From: Deltaproteobacteria bacterium
GTDB taxonomy: Bacteria; Myxococcota; Myxococcia; Myxococcales; 40CM-4-68-19
Assembly (NCBI GenBank): GCA_005879315.1
Contig: VBLC01000034.1
Coordinates: 1 to 64,000 of the forward strand
Direction of reading: 5' to 3'
DNA: 64,000 bases
In this document: piece by piece, positions 34,972 through 45,362 of the stretch
Position numbering within the stretch: the first letter of the stretch is position 1
How the letters are laid out: every line of letters starts with the position of its first letter
Notes under the pieces: generated by a model
Seen by the model: only the letters and a program-made list of their open reading frames with translations
What the model was told of the DNA's origin: nothing
Databases searched by the model: none
Made by a program: the position numbers and the translations under genes

Positions 34972-36954
34972 TTACGCCGCTCCTCTCAGCCGCGGCGACT
35001 CGGCCAGCTCGTGCAGGCCGCGGGGATCGAGCACGAGGAGCGGCCGACCACTGCCCAGCACGGTGGTGCCGGCGAGGCCCTTGATGCGATCGAGCGGCGG
35101 GAAGAGCGGCTTGAGCACCGCCTCCTCCTGCCCGATCAGCCGGTCGACGCTGAGCGCGAAGGTGAGCCCGTCGACTTCCAGCACCGCGAAAGGCCGCGGC
35201 CCGGGCGGCGCCAGCGAAGGCAGCCCGAAGATTTTGGCCAGCGAATAGGCGCGCACCAGCTGGCCCATCACCGCCAGGGAGCGCGCCTCGAACCCCTCGC
35301 CGCCGCGCGCGGAGAGGTCGTACTCGGTGGTCACCACCACCCGATGGAGCGGCAAGCCGTACAGCTCGCCGCCCACCTGCACCACCAGCAGATTCGCCAT
35401 CGAGACGCTGAGCGGCAGCTCGAGCACGAAGCGCGTGCCGGCGCCCTTTTCCGAGCGGAGCGAGAGCTTTCCTCCGAGCGACTCGACAGCGGCCCGGACC
35501 GCATCGAGCCCCACGCCGCGACCCGAGACGTCGGTCGCGTCGGCGCGGGTGGAGACGCCGGGCAGGAGCGCGAGCTCCTGCGACTCCTGCTCGGTCAAGA
35601 GCGCCGCCTTCTCGGCGGAGACGAGGCCCAGCGCGAGCGCGCGCTGGCGCAGCGTCTCGACATCGAAGCCGCGGCCGTCGTCGGCCACCTCCACCAGGAC
35701 CTTGTCGCGCTCGCGCCGCGCCGAGAGCACCAGCTTGCCCCGCTCCGTCTTGCCGGCGGCGCGCCGCTGGGCGATGGGCTCGAGGCCGTGGTCGACGGCG
35801 TTGCGCACCAGATGCGTGAGCGGATCGCCGAGCGCGTCGATCACCGTCCGATCGAGCTCGACCTCGGCGCCCTGGACCTCGAAGTCGACTTCCTTCTCCA
35901 GCCGGCGGGCCAGGTCGCGCACCGCGCGCGGCAGCCGCTCGGTGAGGGCCGAGAATGGAGTGAGCCGCGCGGTCATCACCCGGCCGTGAAGCTCGCGGGC
36001 GATGCGGCGCAGCCGATCGACCTCGGTCTCGAACGCCCCGGCGTGCGTCTCGGGCAGATTGCGGGCGGCGTCGCGCAGCCGGGCCGCACCGTGGAGCAGC
36101 TCGGCCGCCTGGTCGAGCAGCTGATCGAGGGCCTGCGCGCGGACGCGGACGGTGGCATCCAGGCGCGGATCCTCCGGCGGCACGGAATCGGTCACGGTCC
36201 GGAGCGGACCCTGGGGCACAGGCTCGGCCGGCCGTGGCGCCGCGGCGAGCGGGGCGGGACGCACTTCGACGGACTCGACGTCGGGCACGCCGGCGAGGGT
36301 GTCGCGCACCTCTTCGGGCGCCTTGGCAGTTGCCAGGAGCGCTGCGAGCCGCGCTCCGCCCTTCTTCTGCAACAGCTGCTGCGGCGATGGCTCGAGCTCG
36401 AGCAGCGTGCCCAGCCCCTTGAGCTTGCGCTGGACGATGAGCGCGCGCGCCCCCGGCGCCTGGCAGCTCTTGGCGACGGTGACGAAGACGTCGAGGCGCG
36501 GCAGCGCGGGATCGGCAACGACGGGCTCCGCCGCCTTGGGCAGCGCGACCGGCGCGGGCTTCTCCACCACCTCGGCCATCACGCGCGAGGCATCGGAGAG
36601 CCGCGAGACCAGGCCGATGTGCCCGGCCTGCTCCTGCGCCGCGCGCTGCACCTGCTTGCTCAGCGCATCGGCCGCCTCGAAGAGCAGATCGATCTGCGCC
36701 CGCTCCGGTTTCTGCTTCTGCGCCTTGAGCTTGCCGATGAGGGTTTCGGCCGCGTGGGCGATCTCGACGATCGGATTCAAGCCGATCGTGGCCGCGCTTC
36801 CCTTGATGGAATGGACCTTGCGGAAGACCGAGTCCCAGAGCGGGCCGCCGGGGGGCTCCTGCTCGAGCCGCACCAGCTCGGCGTTCAGTTGCGAGAGCGC
36901 CTCGCTGGCTTCGGCAATGAAGAGCGGCAGGTATTTCTGTGAACCCTCACTCAC
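34972..36954 (-). CDS. cheA: Chemotaxis histidine kinase CheA
   Basis: A 660-residue CheA. Domains in order: HPt (1-105) with the phosphorylated His48 in KVHSIKGSA; a Pro/Ala linker and a region around 155-240 that may replace or vary the P2 domain; dimerisation (about 270-340); HATPase with N box HLVRNAVDHGLE, DDGRGFD and GRGVGLD; and a CheW-like domain at the end (from LLVVQVGGELYGLPL). It starts with GTG inside the end of cheY (8-bp overlap). It would phosphorylate the adjacent CheY in response to the operon's receptor through CheW. All catalytic motifs are intact. Confidence 0.96.
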   Translation of the reverse strand: MSEGSQKYLPLFIAEASEALSQLNAELVRLEQEPPGGPLWDSVFRKVHSIKGSAATIGLNPIVEIAHAAETLIGKLKAQKQKPERAQIDLLFEAADALSKQVQRAAQEQAGHIGLVSRLSDASRVMAEVVEKPAPVALPKAAEPVVADPALPRLDVFVTVAKSCQAPGARALIVQRKLKGLGTLLELEPSPQQLLQKKGGARLAALLATAKAPEEVRDTLAGVPDVESVEVRPAPLAAAPRPAEPVPQGPLRTVTDSVPPEDPRLDATVRVRAQALDQLLDQAAELLHGAARLRDAARNLPETHAGAFETEVDRLRRIARELHGRVMTARLTPFSALTERLPRAVRDLARRLEKEVDFEVQGAEVELDRTVIDALGDPLTHLVRNAVDHGLEPIAQRRAAGKTERGKLVLSARRERDKVLVEVADDGRGFDVETLRQRALALGLVSAEKAALLTEQESQELALLPGVSTRADATDVSGRGVGLDAVRAAVESLGGKLSLRSEKGAGTRFVLELPLSVSMANLLVVQVGGELYGLPLHRVVVTTEYDLSARGGEGFEARSLAVMGQLVRAYSLAKIFGLPSLAPPGPRPFAVLEVDGLTFALSVDRLIGQEEAVLKPLFPPLDRIKGLAGTTVLGSGRPLLVLDPRGLHELAESPRLRGAA

Positions 36955-37315
36955 CGAGGACCTTCTTCACGACTGCGAGCACGTCCTCGCCGCGGAAAGG
37001 CTTGACGATGAAGTCGGTGGCGCCGGCCTCGATCGCCTCCATCACCAGCGACTCCTGGCCCAGCGCGGAGCACATGATGACCACCGCCTGCGGGTCGTGC
37101 TGGACGATCTCGCGGGTCGCGTCGATGCCCGACTTGTAAGGCATGACGATGTCCATGGTGACCAGGTCGGGCTTGAGCTCGCGGAATAAATTGACTGCCT
37201 GGACGCCATCATCGGCCTCGCCTGCCACCGCGAAGCCTGCGGTGGTGAAGATGTCCCGCAGCGTATTGCGCATGAAGAGCGCGTCGTCGACGATGAGAAC
37301 TCGCCTTTGAGGCAT
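36947..37315 (-). CDS. cheY: CheY-type single-domain response regulator
   Basis: A 122-residue receiver domain with no output domain. The acidic pocket is Asp10-Asp11 in LIVDDALFMR, the phosphoacceptor is Asp55 in VTMDIVMP, and the switch residues Ser83 and Lys105 (in VKPF) are present. It lies directly upstream of cheA, and its last codons overlap the cheA GTG, so both are made together. A GGAGG site is in the 3' end of cheW. Its target, flagellar motor or another machine, is not shown by this region. Confidence 0.96.
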   Translation of the reverse strand: MPQRRVLIVDDALFMRNTLRDIFTTAGFAVAGEADDGVQAVNLFRELKPDLVTMDIVMPYKSGIDATREIVQHDPQAVVIMCSALGQESLVMEAIEAGATDFIVKPFRGEDVLAVVKKVLGE

Positions 37316-37319
37316 CGCT

Positions 37320-37745
37320 TTACGCCTCCACCAGGTTGTCGATCGCCCGCTGCAACCGTTCCGCGTCGATCAGCTTCACCGGTCCCTCCGCCGAATCCAC
37401 CTGCGCGGTGGCCGCCCCGTGCGCCTCCGCCAGCTCGCGCGCCTCGGCGGGCAGATCATGGATGCCCGCCACCTCGGAAACGTAAAGGCCCACATCGCCC
37501 ACCGGCCGCTGCAGGATGATCACCTTGCCCTCGGGCCGAGCCGGACGGGCCTTGAGCCCCACCAGGGGGCCGAGATCGATCAGGCAGGTGACGCGGCCCT
37601 GCTGGTTCATCACCCCGAGCAAGGCCGGCGGCGCCCGCGGCACCCGGCAGACGAAGCTCATCTCCGTCACCCGCCGCACCGCCGAGAGCGGGATGGCGTA
37701 GCGGTTGCCTCCATGCTGGCAGATGACGGCTCGAGACATGGTCAT
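37320..37745 (-). CDS. cheW: CheW-type adaptor protein
   Basis: A 141-residue CheW adaptor that links receptor to CheA. Features include [19 protein letters not shown], the core [24 protein letters not shown] (split here for length: [14 protein letters not shown] then GRVTCLIDL) and [11 protein letters not shown]. The ATG at 37745 overlaps the receptor stop (ATGA); a second ATG two codons later is also possible. The C-terminal 40 residues extend a little beyond the minimal CheW fold. It lies between the receptor and cheY. Confidence 0.92.
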   Translation of the reverse strand: MTMSRAVICQHGGNRYAIPLSAVRRVTEMSFVCRVPRAPPALLGVMNQQGRVTCLIDLGPLVGLKARPARPEGKVIILQRPVGDVGLYVSEVAGIHDLPAEARELAEAHGAATAQVDSAEGPVKLIDAERLQRAIDNLVEA

Positions 37746-39148
37746 TCCAGCTTGAAGCGCGAAACCACGGTCTGCAACTCGACGGAGAGGTTGGTCAGCT
37801 CCTGCGCGGAGGAGAGCATCGAGGCGGTCACCGCCGCCTGCTCGCGGATGGTGCGCGAGACCTGCTCGGTGCTCTTGGCGTTGCCGCTCGCCACCTCGCG
37901 GATCTCGCGAATGGCCTTGACCATCTCGTCGCTTCCCGCCAGCTGGATGCGCGCGGCGTCGGAGATGGCGGTGACCCGCTCGCTGCCCGCCTGGGTGGCG
38001 TTCACGATCTCTTCCAGCGAGAGGATGATCTGCGCCAGGTCTTCGCGGCCCTGACCGAGCTCGTCGATGCCTTCCTTCATCGCCGCGACCGCGTGCTGGC
38101 TGCGCTGCGAGATCTCCTGCGCCAGCCGGCTGATCTGCTCGGCGGAGCGGCCGGCGCTCTCCGCCAGCTTGCGCACTTCGTCGGCGACGACGGCGAAGCC
38201 GCGGCCGTACTCGCCGGCCCGCGCCGCTTCGATGGCGGCGTTGAGCGCGAGGAGGTTGGTCTGCTGCGCCACGCCGGTGATGGCGACGACGATCTTGCTG
38301 ATCTCCTGCGTCTTCTCGCCGAAATCGAAGACGGTCTCGCTGGCGGCCTCGATCTCGGCGAAGACTTTCTTGATCTTCTCGGCGGCGAGCTGTGCTGCGG
38401 CACCGCCCGCCTGCGCGGCAGTGGAGGTGGCGGTCGCGGCTTCGGAGGCGGCCGCCGCGGTGGCGGCGCTGCGCTTGATCGAGCTGGCGATCTCGACGAT
38501 CAGGCCGCTGGCGCGCTCGACCAGCTGCAGCTGCTCCTCCGCGCCCTTGGCGATGCGGGCCATCGAGGCGGAGATGTCCTCGGCCGAGGCCGTCACGTTG
38601 CCGGTCGAGACCTGCATCTCGTCGGCCGAGTCGGCCACCTGGCGGCTCGTGGTCTGGATGCGGGCGACCAGGTCGCGCAGGTTCTCCTGCATGTGCGAGA
38701 TGGCCACCGACAGCTCGTCGACCTCGTCGGCGCCGAAGACCGAGGAGCGGCTGATGTCGAGCGGCTTGCTCAGATCGCCGCGGCTGATCTCGAGTGCGCT
38801 GCGGTTGAGCCGCACCACGCGGTTGGCGACTTGCTTGAGCCCGATGGAGACGGCGATGGCGACGACGAATCCCGCGGCCGCACCGGCGAGGGCGTGCTGC
38901 GGATCGAGCCCGCGGCGCGCCACTTCGTACGTGAGCACACCGGAGAGCACCGCCCAGATGGTCATGTCGCCGAAGAGGATCTTGAGGAAGAGGCCAACCC
39001 GGCGGGCCGGGGTGCGCGCCGAGTAGATCTGCGAGGGGCGCGCGGGGCGGACCTGGCTGGGTGTGTTCAACGGCGGCGGCAGGCTTCCGACCGGCCTCAG
39101 CGACAGCTCTTCGTCCGGAAGCAGATCCTGATGGGCAGGCGTCGCCAT
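37742..39148 (-). CDS. Methyl-accepting chemotaxis-type protein without periplasmic sensor domain
   Basis: A 468-residue receptor. A Pro-rich cytoplasmic N-terminus (about 1-48) leads to two membrane helices (about 52-75 and 80-103) with only a short loop between them, so there is no room for a periplasmic ligand domain. A HAMP region follows ([13 protein letters not shown]), then a long coiled coil with the signalling tip containing [16 protein letters not shown] and [16 protein letters not shown]. The ATG at 39148 was chosen over a TTG 12 codons upstream; TACAGT lies 8 bases before it. The gene opens the receptor-CheW-CheY-CheA-CheC operon. Confidence 0.93.
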   Translation of the reverse strand: MATPAHQDLLPDEELSLRPVGSLPPPLNTPSQVRPARPSQIYSARTPARRVGLFLKILFGDMTIWAVLSGVLTYEVARRGLDPQHALAGAAAGFVVAIAVSIGLKQVANRVVRLNRSALEISRGDLSKPLDISRSSVFGADEVDELSVAISHMQENLRDLVARIQTTSRQVADSADEMQVSTGNVTASAEDISASMARIAKGAEEQLQLVERASGLIVEIASSIKRSAATAAAASEAATATSTAAQAGGAAAQLAAEKIKKVFAEIEAASETVFDFGEKTQEISKIVVAITGVAQQTNLLALNAAIEAARAGEYGRGFAVVADEVRKLAESAGRSAEQISRLAQEISQRSQHAVAAMKEGIDELGQGREDLAQIILSLEEIVNATQAGSERVTAISDAARIQLAGSDEMVKAIREIREVASGNAKSTEQVSRTIREQAAVTASMLSSAQELTNLSVELQTVVSRFKLE

Positions 39149-39156
39149 TCTGCCCC

Positions 39157-39162
39157 ACTGTA
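39157..39162 (-). promoter_or_regulatory. Predicted -10 box (TACAGT) of the chemosensory operon, leaderless type
   Basis: TACAGT ends 8 bases before the receptor ATG, in the 93-bp region shared with hrcA. Confidence 0.4.
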
Positions 39163-39226
39163 TCCCGAGGCGCGCCAAGGGCAAATGCGCTTTCGCAGCG
39201 ACGTTGCGCCAGGTCGCACTGCCGGC

Positions 39227-39232
39227 TACGGT
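39227..39232 (+). promoter_or_regulatory. Predicted -10 box (TACGGT) of hrcA, leaderless type
   Basis: TACGGT ends 9 bases before the hrcA ATG; no Shine-Dalgarno and no CIRCE element are visible here. Confidence 0.4.
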
Positions 39233-39241
39233 TCCTCACAG

Positions 39242-40300
39242 ATGAGCGCGCGCTCGCAAAGACAGGGGCAGGACGTGCTCGACGATCGCGCTCGCCGCGT
39301 GCTCAGCGCGATCGTCCGCGACCACATCGAGAGCGGCGAGCCGGTGGGCAGCCATGCCATCGCCCGCCGTCCCGAGGTCGACGTCTCCTCGGCGACCGTG
39401 CGAGCGGTGATGGCCGATCTCGAGGATCTCGGTTATCTGTCCAAGCCGCACACCAGCGCGGGGCGCATCCCGACGCAGCGCGGGTATCGTTATTATGTCG
39501 ATGCACTTTTGCGGGTGAAGCAGCCGCTGCCCGAGGAGCGCGAGCAGATCGAGCGGCAGGCCCACCAGGCGGCCGCCCAGGTCGACGGCCTGATGACCGC
39601 CGCCTCTCGTATCCTTCATTCCTTGACCCGGCACGCAGGCGTCGTGGCCTCGCCACGGCCGCAGTCGGAGAGGCTGCAGCGGATCGAGTTCGTCCCGCTG
39701 CGCGAGGGGCGCGTCCTCGCCGTCCTGGTGGCGCGATCGGGAGCGGTCCGCAACCGGCTGCTCACGCTCACCCAGTCAGCCAGCGCCTCCGAGCTGGAGC
39801 GCGCGGCCAATTATCTCAATTCCCTCATCGCCGACCTCACCCTGCCCGAGGCGCAGGCGAGGCTGCGCAAGGAGCTGGAGCGCGATCGGCGCGAGCTGGA
39901 CGAGCTGCGCGCCCGGGCGCTCTCGCTGGGAGCGGAGGCGGTGCACCTGGAGCAGCCGCTGGTGCATATCGAGGGGCAGTCGTCGCTCCTCGAAGAGAAA
40001 GGCCTGGCCGGCGACGTGGCCAAGATCCGCGCACTCTTCAAGGCGCTCGAGGAGAAGGAGAGCCTCTTGCGCGTCCTCGACCGCGCGCTGGAGGCGGAGG
40101 AGTTGCGCATCTTCATCGGCGCCGAAAGCGGCATCGTCGAGCCCGACCTGGCCATCGTGGCAGCCCCCTACCGCCTGAAGGGCGAAGTAGTCGGCGCCTT
40201 GGGAGTGATCGGCCCCACCCGCATGGACTATTCGCGCGTGATTCCGCTCGTCGAGCTGACCGCGCGAACGATCGGCATGACCCTCGATGAGGAGCGCTGA
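39242..40300 (+). CDS. hrcA: Heat-inducible transcription repressor HrcA
   Basis: HrcA represses chaperone operons by binding CIRCE sites. The 352-residue protein has the N-terminal winged helix (LDDRARRVLSAIVRDHI, GEPVGSHAIAR, SSATVRAVMADLEDLGYL, then PHTSAGRIPTQRGYRYYVD) and the C-terminal ligand domain ending YSRVIPLVELTARTIG. Length is normal. It is the first gene of the hrcA-grpE-dnaK-dnaJ region, yet I see no CIRCE sequence before hrcA, grpE, dnaK or dnaJ; its targets may lie elsewhere (for example a groESL operon). Confidence 0.97.
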   Translation: MSARSQRQGQDVLDDRARRVLSAIVRDHIESGEPVGSHAIARRPEVDVSSATVRAVMADLEDLGYLSKPHTSAGRIPTQRGYRYYVDALLRVKQPLPEEREQIERQAHQAAAQVDGLMTAASRILHSLTRHAGVVASPRPQSERLQRIEFVPLREGRVLAVLVARSGAVRNRLLTLTQSASASELERAANYLNSLIADLTLPEAQARLRKELERDRRELDELRARALSLGAEAVHLEQPLVHIEGQSSLLEEKGLAGDVAKIRALFKALEEKESLLRVLDRALEAEELRIFIGAESGIVEPDLAIVAAPYRLKGEVVGALGVIGPTRMDYSRVIPLVELTARTIGMTLDEER

Positions 40301-40336
40301 CACTCGCTCCGCACCCGTCTCCGTCCCCGTCCCCGG

Positions 40337-40366
40337 GCCCGTGTACGAACCCGGGCCCGGCCCCGG
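40337..40366. repeat. 30-bp intergenic element, copy A (upstream of grpE)
   Basis: This 30-bp sequence (from GCCCGTGTACGAAC to GGGCCCGGCCCCGG) recurs exactly at 56786-56815. It contains a GC palindrome and, with the preceding CCGG, can form a hairpin with arms CCGGGCCCG/CGGGCCCGG around TGTACGAAC. CCGTnn hexamer repeats precede it. Confidence 0.9.
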
Positions 40367-40394
40367 TTGTCCTCTTGCTTTGCTGCGCTACATT
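40367..40394 (+). promoter_or_regulatory. Predicted sigma-70 type promoter of grpE
   Basis: TTGTCC (40367-40372) and TACATT (40389-40394) are 16 bases apart and the ATG follows 9 bases after the -10, giving a leaderless or nearly leaderless mRNA. The -35 directly abuts the 30-bp repeat. Confidence 0.5.
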
Positions 40395-40403
40395 ACGCGC
40401 CCC

Positions 40404-41045
40404 ATGGCAATGCCAGACGATGCGCAGGTCCCGCCCGAGGCGGCGGTCGATGAAGTGAAGGGCGTCGAAGAAGAGCTGGACGTCTCCACGCCGCCCGACG
40501 CCGAGGCGATGCAGAAGAAGATCGCCCAGCTCGAGGCACAGCTCGAGGAGTCGTTCAAGCGCGCCCGCGAGACGAACGACCGCCTCAAGGACACGCACGA
40601 GCGCCTGCTGCGCACCGCCGCCGAATTCGACAATTTCAAGAAGCGGGCGCTCAAGGAAAAGGAGGACGTGCAGAAGTTCGGCATCGAGCGGCTGCTCAAG
40701 GATTTCCTGCCGGTGATGGACAATCTCGAGCGCGCGCTCGACCACGCCGAGCAGCACGACCCGAAGCAGGTCATCGAAGGCGTGCGGCTGGTGCAGAAGC
40801 TCTTCGAGACCACCCTCGCCAAGCACGGTGTGACCGCCTTCTCGGCGGTGGGCAAGCCCTTCGATCCCAGCGTGCACGAGGCGCTCATGCAACAGGAGAG
40901 CGACGCGCCTCCGGGCACCGTCGTCTCGGAGATGGCGCGCGGCTACAAATTGAACGATCGGCTGGTGCGTCCGGCCGCTGTGGTTGTAGCGAAACCTCGC
41001 ACTCCGGAATCAGGCGGCGGCGGCGTTCCACCTGCGGGCGCCTGA
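40404..41045 (+). CDS. grpE: Nucleotide exchange factor GrpE
   Basis: GrpE releases ADP from DnaK. The 213-residue protein has an acidic, disordered N-terminus, a long coiled coil (about 35-100) and the C-terminal beta domain with the family pattern GKPFDPSVHEALMQQESDAP and GYKLNDRLVRPAAVVVA. The glycine/proline-rich tail after 195 is lineage-type. The ATG at 40404 was chosen because in-frame codons upstream only translate the intergenic repeat. The gene has its own predicted promoter, so it may not depend on hrcA read-through. Confidence 0.97.
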   Translation: MAMPDDAQVPPEAAVDEVKGVEEELDVSTPPDAEAMQKKIAQLEAQLEESFKRARETNDRLKDTHERLLRTAAEFDNFKKRALKEKEDVQKFGIERLLKDFLPVMDNLERALDHAEQHDPKQVIEGVRLVQKLFETTLAKHGVTAFSAVGKPFDPSVHEALMQQESDAPPGTVVSEMARGYKLNDRLVRPAAVVVAKPRTPESGGGGVPPAGA

Positions 41046-41132
41046 CCAAACCCCTCACGCCGGGTCCTGATCTTTGACCGGGGCGCGCAACTCTGTTGTC
41101 TTTCGACAGCGCGACGTGGGAGAGTTTTCTTC

Positions 41133-43022
<1,890 letters not shown>

Positions 43023-43031
43023 CCCCGCGCG

Positions 43032-43059
43032 TTGACACCGGGCTGGTAAAGCTTACGTT
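43032..43059 (+). promoter_or_regulatory. Predicted sigma-70 type promoter of dnaJ
   Basis: A perfect TTGACA (43032-43037) is 16 bases from TACGTT (43054-43059). The start codon lies 50 bases on, so this transcript would have a leader, unlike many others here. Confidence 0.55.
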
Positions 43060-43109
43060 AGACCGAGGCGGGAGCCGTGCGCCCGCTCGCTTGGCCCGAG
43101 GTGTCAGGA

Positions 43110-44255
43110 GTGCAGCCGTTGAAGCGTGACTACTACGAGATCCTCGGGGTTGCCCGAGCCGCTACGGCGCAGGAGCTGAAGAGCGCCTTTCGCAAGCTCG
43201 CGCTGCAGCACCACCCCGACAAGAACGACGGCGACAAGATCTCCGAGGAGAAGTTCAAGGAGGCGAGCGAGGCGTACGAGGTGCTCTCCGACCCGGACAA
43301 GCGCGCCCGCTACGATCGCTTCGGTCACCAGGCGCCCGGCGGCTTCGGCCCTTCGCCCTTCGAGGCGGGCTTCACCGGCAACATCAACGACATCTTCGGG
43401 GACATCTTCGGCGAGATCTTCGGACAGCGCGGGCGTTCGCGCGGCGGCAAGCAGCGCGGCGCCGACCTGCGCTACAACCTCGAGGTCTCCTTCACCGAGG
43501 CGGCCTTCGGATCCGAGGCGAAGGTCAAGATTCCCCGCCACAAGCAGTGTGGAAGCTGCCACGGCTCGGGAGCGCGCGCCGGCACCGGACCCAAGACCTG
43601 CCCGACCTGTCACGGCGCGGGCGAGCTGCGCATGACCCAGGGGTTCTTCCAGATCTCCCGCACCTGCGGCCACTGCCAGGGCAAAGGATCGGTGATCACC
43701 GATCCGTGCCCCGCCTGCAACGGTGCCGGCAAGGTGGAGAGCGAGAGCGTCCTGTCGGTCAAGGTCCCGCCCGGCGTCGACACCGGGACGCGGCTCAAGC
43801 TGACGGGAGAAGGCGAACCGGGCGAGCGGGGCGGGCCGCCCGGCGACCTCTACGTCGTCGTGCACGTGCAGGAGCACCCCATCTTCATTCGCGAGGACAC
43901 CGAGGTCATCTGCGAGGTGCCGATCAGCTTCACCCAGGCCGCGCTCGGCTCCAGCATCGAGGTGCCCACGCTGGATGGCAAGGTGAAGATGAAGATCCCG
44001 GCCGGCACGCAGAGCGGCAAGGTGTTCCGGCTGCGCGGCAAAGGCATTCCGCACCTCAACGGCTACCAGCGCGGCGACCAGCACGTGCGAGTGACGGTCG
44101 AGGTGCCGGAAAAACTGACCAAGCGGCAGCGCGAGGTGCTGGAGCAGTTCGCCGCGATGTCCGGCGAGGAGTCGCACCCTCAGTCGAAGAGCTTCTTCGC
44201 CAAGGTGCGAGAACTTTTCGGCGACGAAGAGGGTGAAGAAGAAGCCACCGGCTGA
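43110..44255 (+). CDS. dnaJ: Chaperone DnaJ
   Basis: DnaJ delivers clients to DnaK and triggers ATP hydrolysis. The 381-residue protein has a complete J domain ([19 protein letters not shown], then [18 protein letters not shown]), a Gly/Phe region, the zinc-binding domain with all four CxxCxGxG repeats ([32 protein letters not shown]) and the C-terminal client-binding domain. The GTG at 43110 was chosen since GAGG lies 8 bases upstream and DYYEILG then begins at about residue 7; an earlier in-frame GTG at 43077 would add 11 residues. Confidence 0.95.
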   Translation: MQPLKRDYYEILGVARAATAQELKSAFRKLALQHHPDKNDGDKISEEKFKEASEAYEVLSDPDKRARYDRFGHQAPGGFGPSPFEAGFTGNINDIFGDIFGEIFGQRGRSRGGKQRGADLRYNLEVSFTEAAFGSEAKVKIPRHKQCGSCHGSGARAGTGPKTCPTCHGAGELRMTQGFFQISRTCGHCQGKGSVITDPCPACNGAGKVESESVLSVKVPPGVDTGTRLKLTGEGEPGERGGPPGDLYVVVHVQEHPIFIREDTEVICEVPISFTQAALGSSIEVPTLDGKVKMKIPAGTQSGKVFRLRGKGIPHLNGYQRGDQHVRVTVEVPEKLTKRQREVLEQFAAMSGEESHPQSKSFFAKVRELFGDEEGEEEATG

Positions 44256-44302
44256 ATAGGTTTCCCGGACCTCGCGTCGCACACGCGTCAGGAGGTCCTC
44301 TC

Positions 44303-44800
44303 ATGCGCACTCTCGCTGTCTTGCTTCTCGTTGCCTGCGCCAGCACCAGCAGGGCACAGCTGGGCGAAATCCACTTGCGGCCCTATACCGAGCTCGCCCA
44401 ACCGCCGGCCGTCTTCTCGGTGCAGCAGGGCCGTATCTTGAGCCCGCAACTCGACGTCACCGTCGATCCCGACGGCTGCGCGCGCGGCACCGTGGCGATG
44501 TCGTCCGTGCAGCTGTGCAGCAAGGCGGACAAGGCCGCACCGGGGAAGGAAGGCGACGTGGTCGAGCGCTGGGCGGGCCCCAGCGGGGACGTGACCCTCG
44601 AGTTGGAGGAGCAGGGCAAGCAGCTGCGCATGGATGGCTATGTCAACGTGGGCGCGCGGTCGCTGCCGACGCGCGCCACCGTGCCCTTGGGGCAGGGGCC
44701 GCAATGGGAAGAGCTTCGGCGCCATCCCATCCTGCTCGCGCTCGCCGCCGCAGCAGCGGGCGTGCGCGGCGAGCCGACCGAGAACACGAAAGCGGAGTAA
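44303..44800 (+). CDS. Hypothetical exported protein
   Basis: A 165-residue protein with a signal peptide (MRTLAVLLLVACASTSRAQL; cleavage after SRA is plausible, and Cys12 makes a lipoprotein possible but with a poor lipobox). The mature part is beta-rich with two cysteines (DGCARGT and VQLCSKA) that may pair. No family is recognised. A strong AGGAGG lies 8-9 bases before the ATG. It lies 10 bp upstream of the ECF sigma gene and could be sensed by, or co-expressed with, that system. Confidence 0.68.
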   Translation: MRTLAVLLLVACASTSRAQLGEIHLRPYTELAQPPAVFSVQQGRILSPQLDVTVDPDGCARGTVAMSSVQLCSKADKAAPGKEGDVVERWAGPSGDVTLELEEQGKQLRMDGYVNVGARSLPTRATVPLGQGPQWEELRRHPILLALAAAAAGVRGEPTENTKAE

Positions 44801-44810
44801 CCTGCGCCCG

Positions 44811-45362
44811 TTGCCGGGCGTAAGAACGGAAGAGGAGCTGATGGCTGCTTACGTCGCGGGCGATGCCCGCGCCTTCGAGCAGCTGTTCGCGCGGCTGGCG
44901 CCGCGGCTGCACGGATTCTTTCGGCGCTCCTTCGGTGAGCAGGTGGCGGACGATCTGTTGCAGGTGACCTTCATGAAGGTGCACAGGGCGCGTCAGCAGT
45001 ACCAGCAGAGCCTCCGGGTCGCGCCCTGGATCTTCACGGTCGCGGCGCGGGTGCGGCTCGACGAATGGCGCAAGCGGCGGCGGCTGCCCGAAGATGCCGA
45101 TGAGGAGGCGCTGGCCCGAGCCGACGAAGCAGCGGCGCTCTCGGCGGACCCGCCGACCTCCAACGATTTGCAGGAGGCCGTGCGGGCGGCGCTCGAGCGA
45201 CTTCCCGAGAGCCAGCGCGCGGTCATCCATCTCCACCGCTACGAAGGAATGACGTTCGCCGAGATCGCGCAGGTCCTGGGCACGACGCCCGGAGCGGTCA
45301 AGCTGCGCGCGTTCCGCGGCTACGAGCGGCTGCGGCAGATGCTGGATGGGGTCTTGCGATGA
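44811..45362 (+). CDS. ECF-type RNA polymerase sigma factor
   Basis: A 183-residue extracytoplasmic-function sigma factor. Region 2 covers EEELMAAYVAGDARAFEQLF to DDLLQVTFMKVHRARQQY and includes the -10-recognising helix; region 4 has LPESQRAVIHLHRYEGMTFAEIAQVLG followed by the DNA-reading helix TTPGAVKLRAFRGYERLR. The TTG start at 44811 keeps the first helix (RTEEELMAAY) whole; an ATG at 44841 preceded by GAGGAG is the alternative. Its stop overlaps the following zinc-finger membrane protein (ATGA), the usual arrangement for a sigma factor and its anti-sigma. Confidence 0.93.
   Translation: MPGVRTEEELMAAYVAGDARAFEQLFARLAPRLHGFFRRSFGEQVADDLLQVTFMKVHRARQQYQQSLRVAPWIFTVAARVRLDEWRKRRRLPEDADEEALARADEAAALSADPPTSNDLQEAVRAALERLPESQRAVIHLHRYEGMTFAEIAQVLGTTPGAVKLRAFRGYERLRQMLDGVLR

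Noticed and set aside
40320-40404. Peptide VYEPGPGPG at the N-terminal side of the grpE frame, also seen near the GH57 gene
   Set aside because: It is the chance translation of the intergenic 30-bp repeat, not a protein motif; true starts lie downstream of the repeats.
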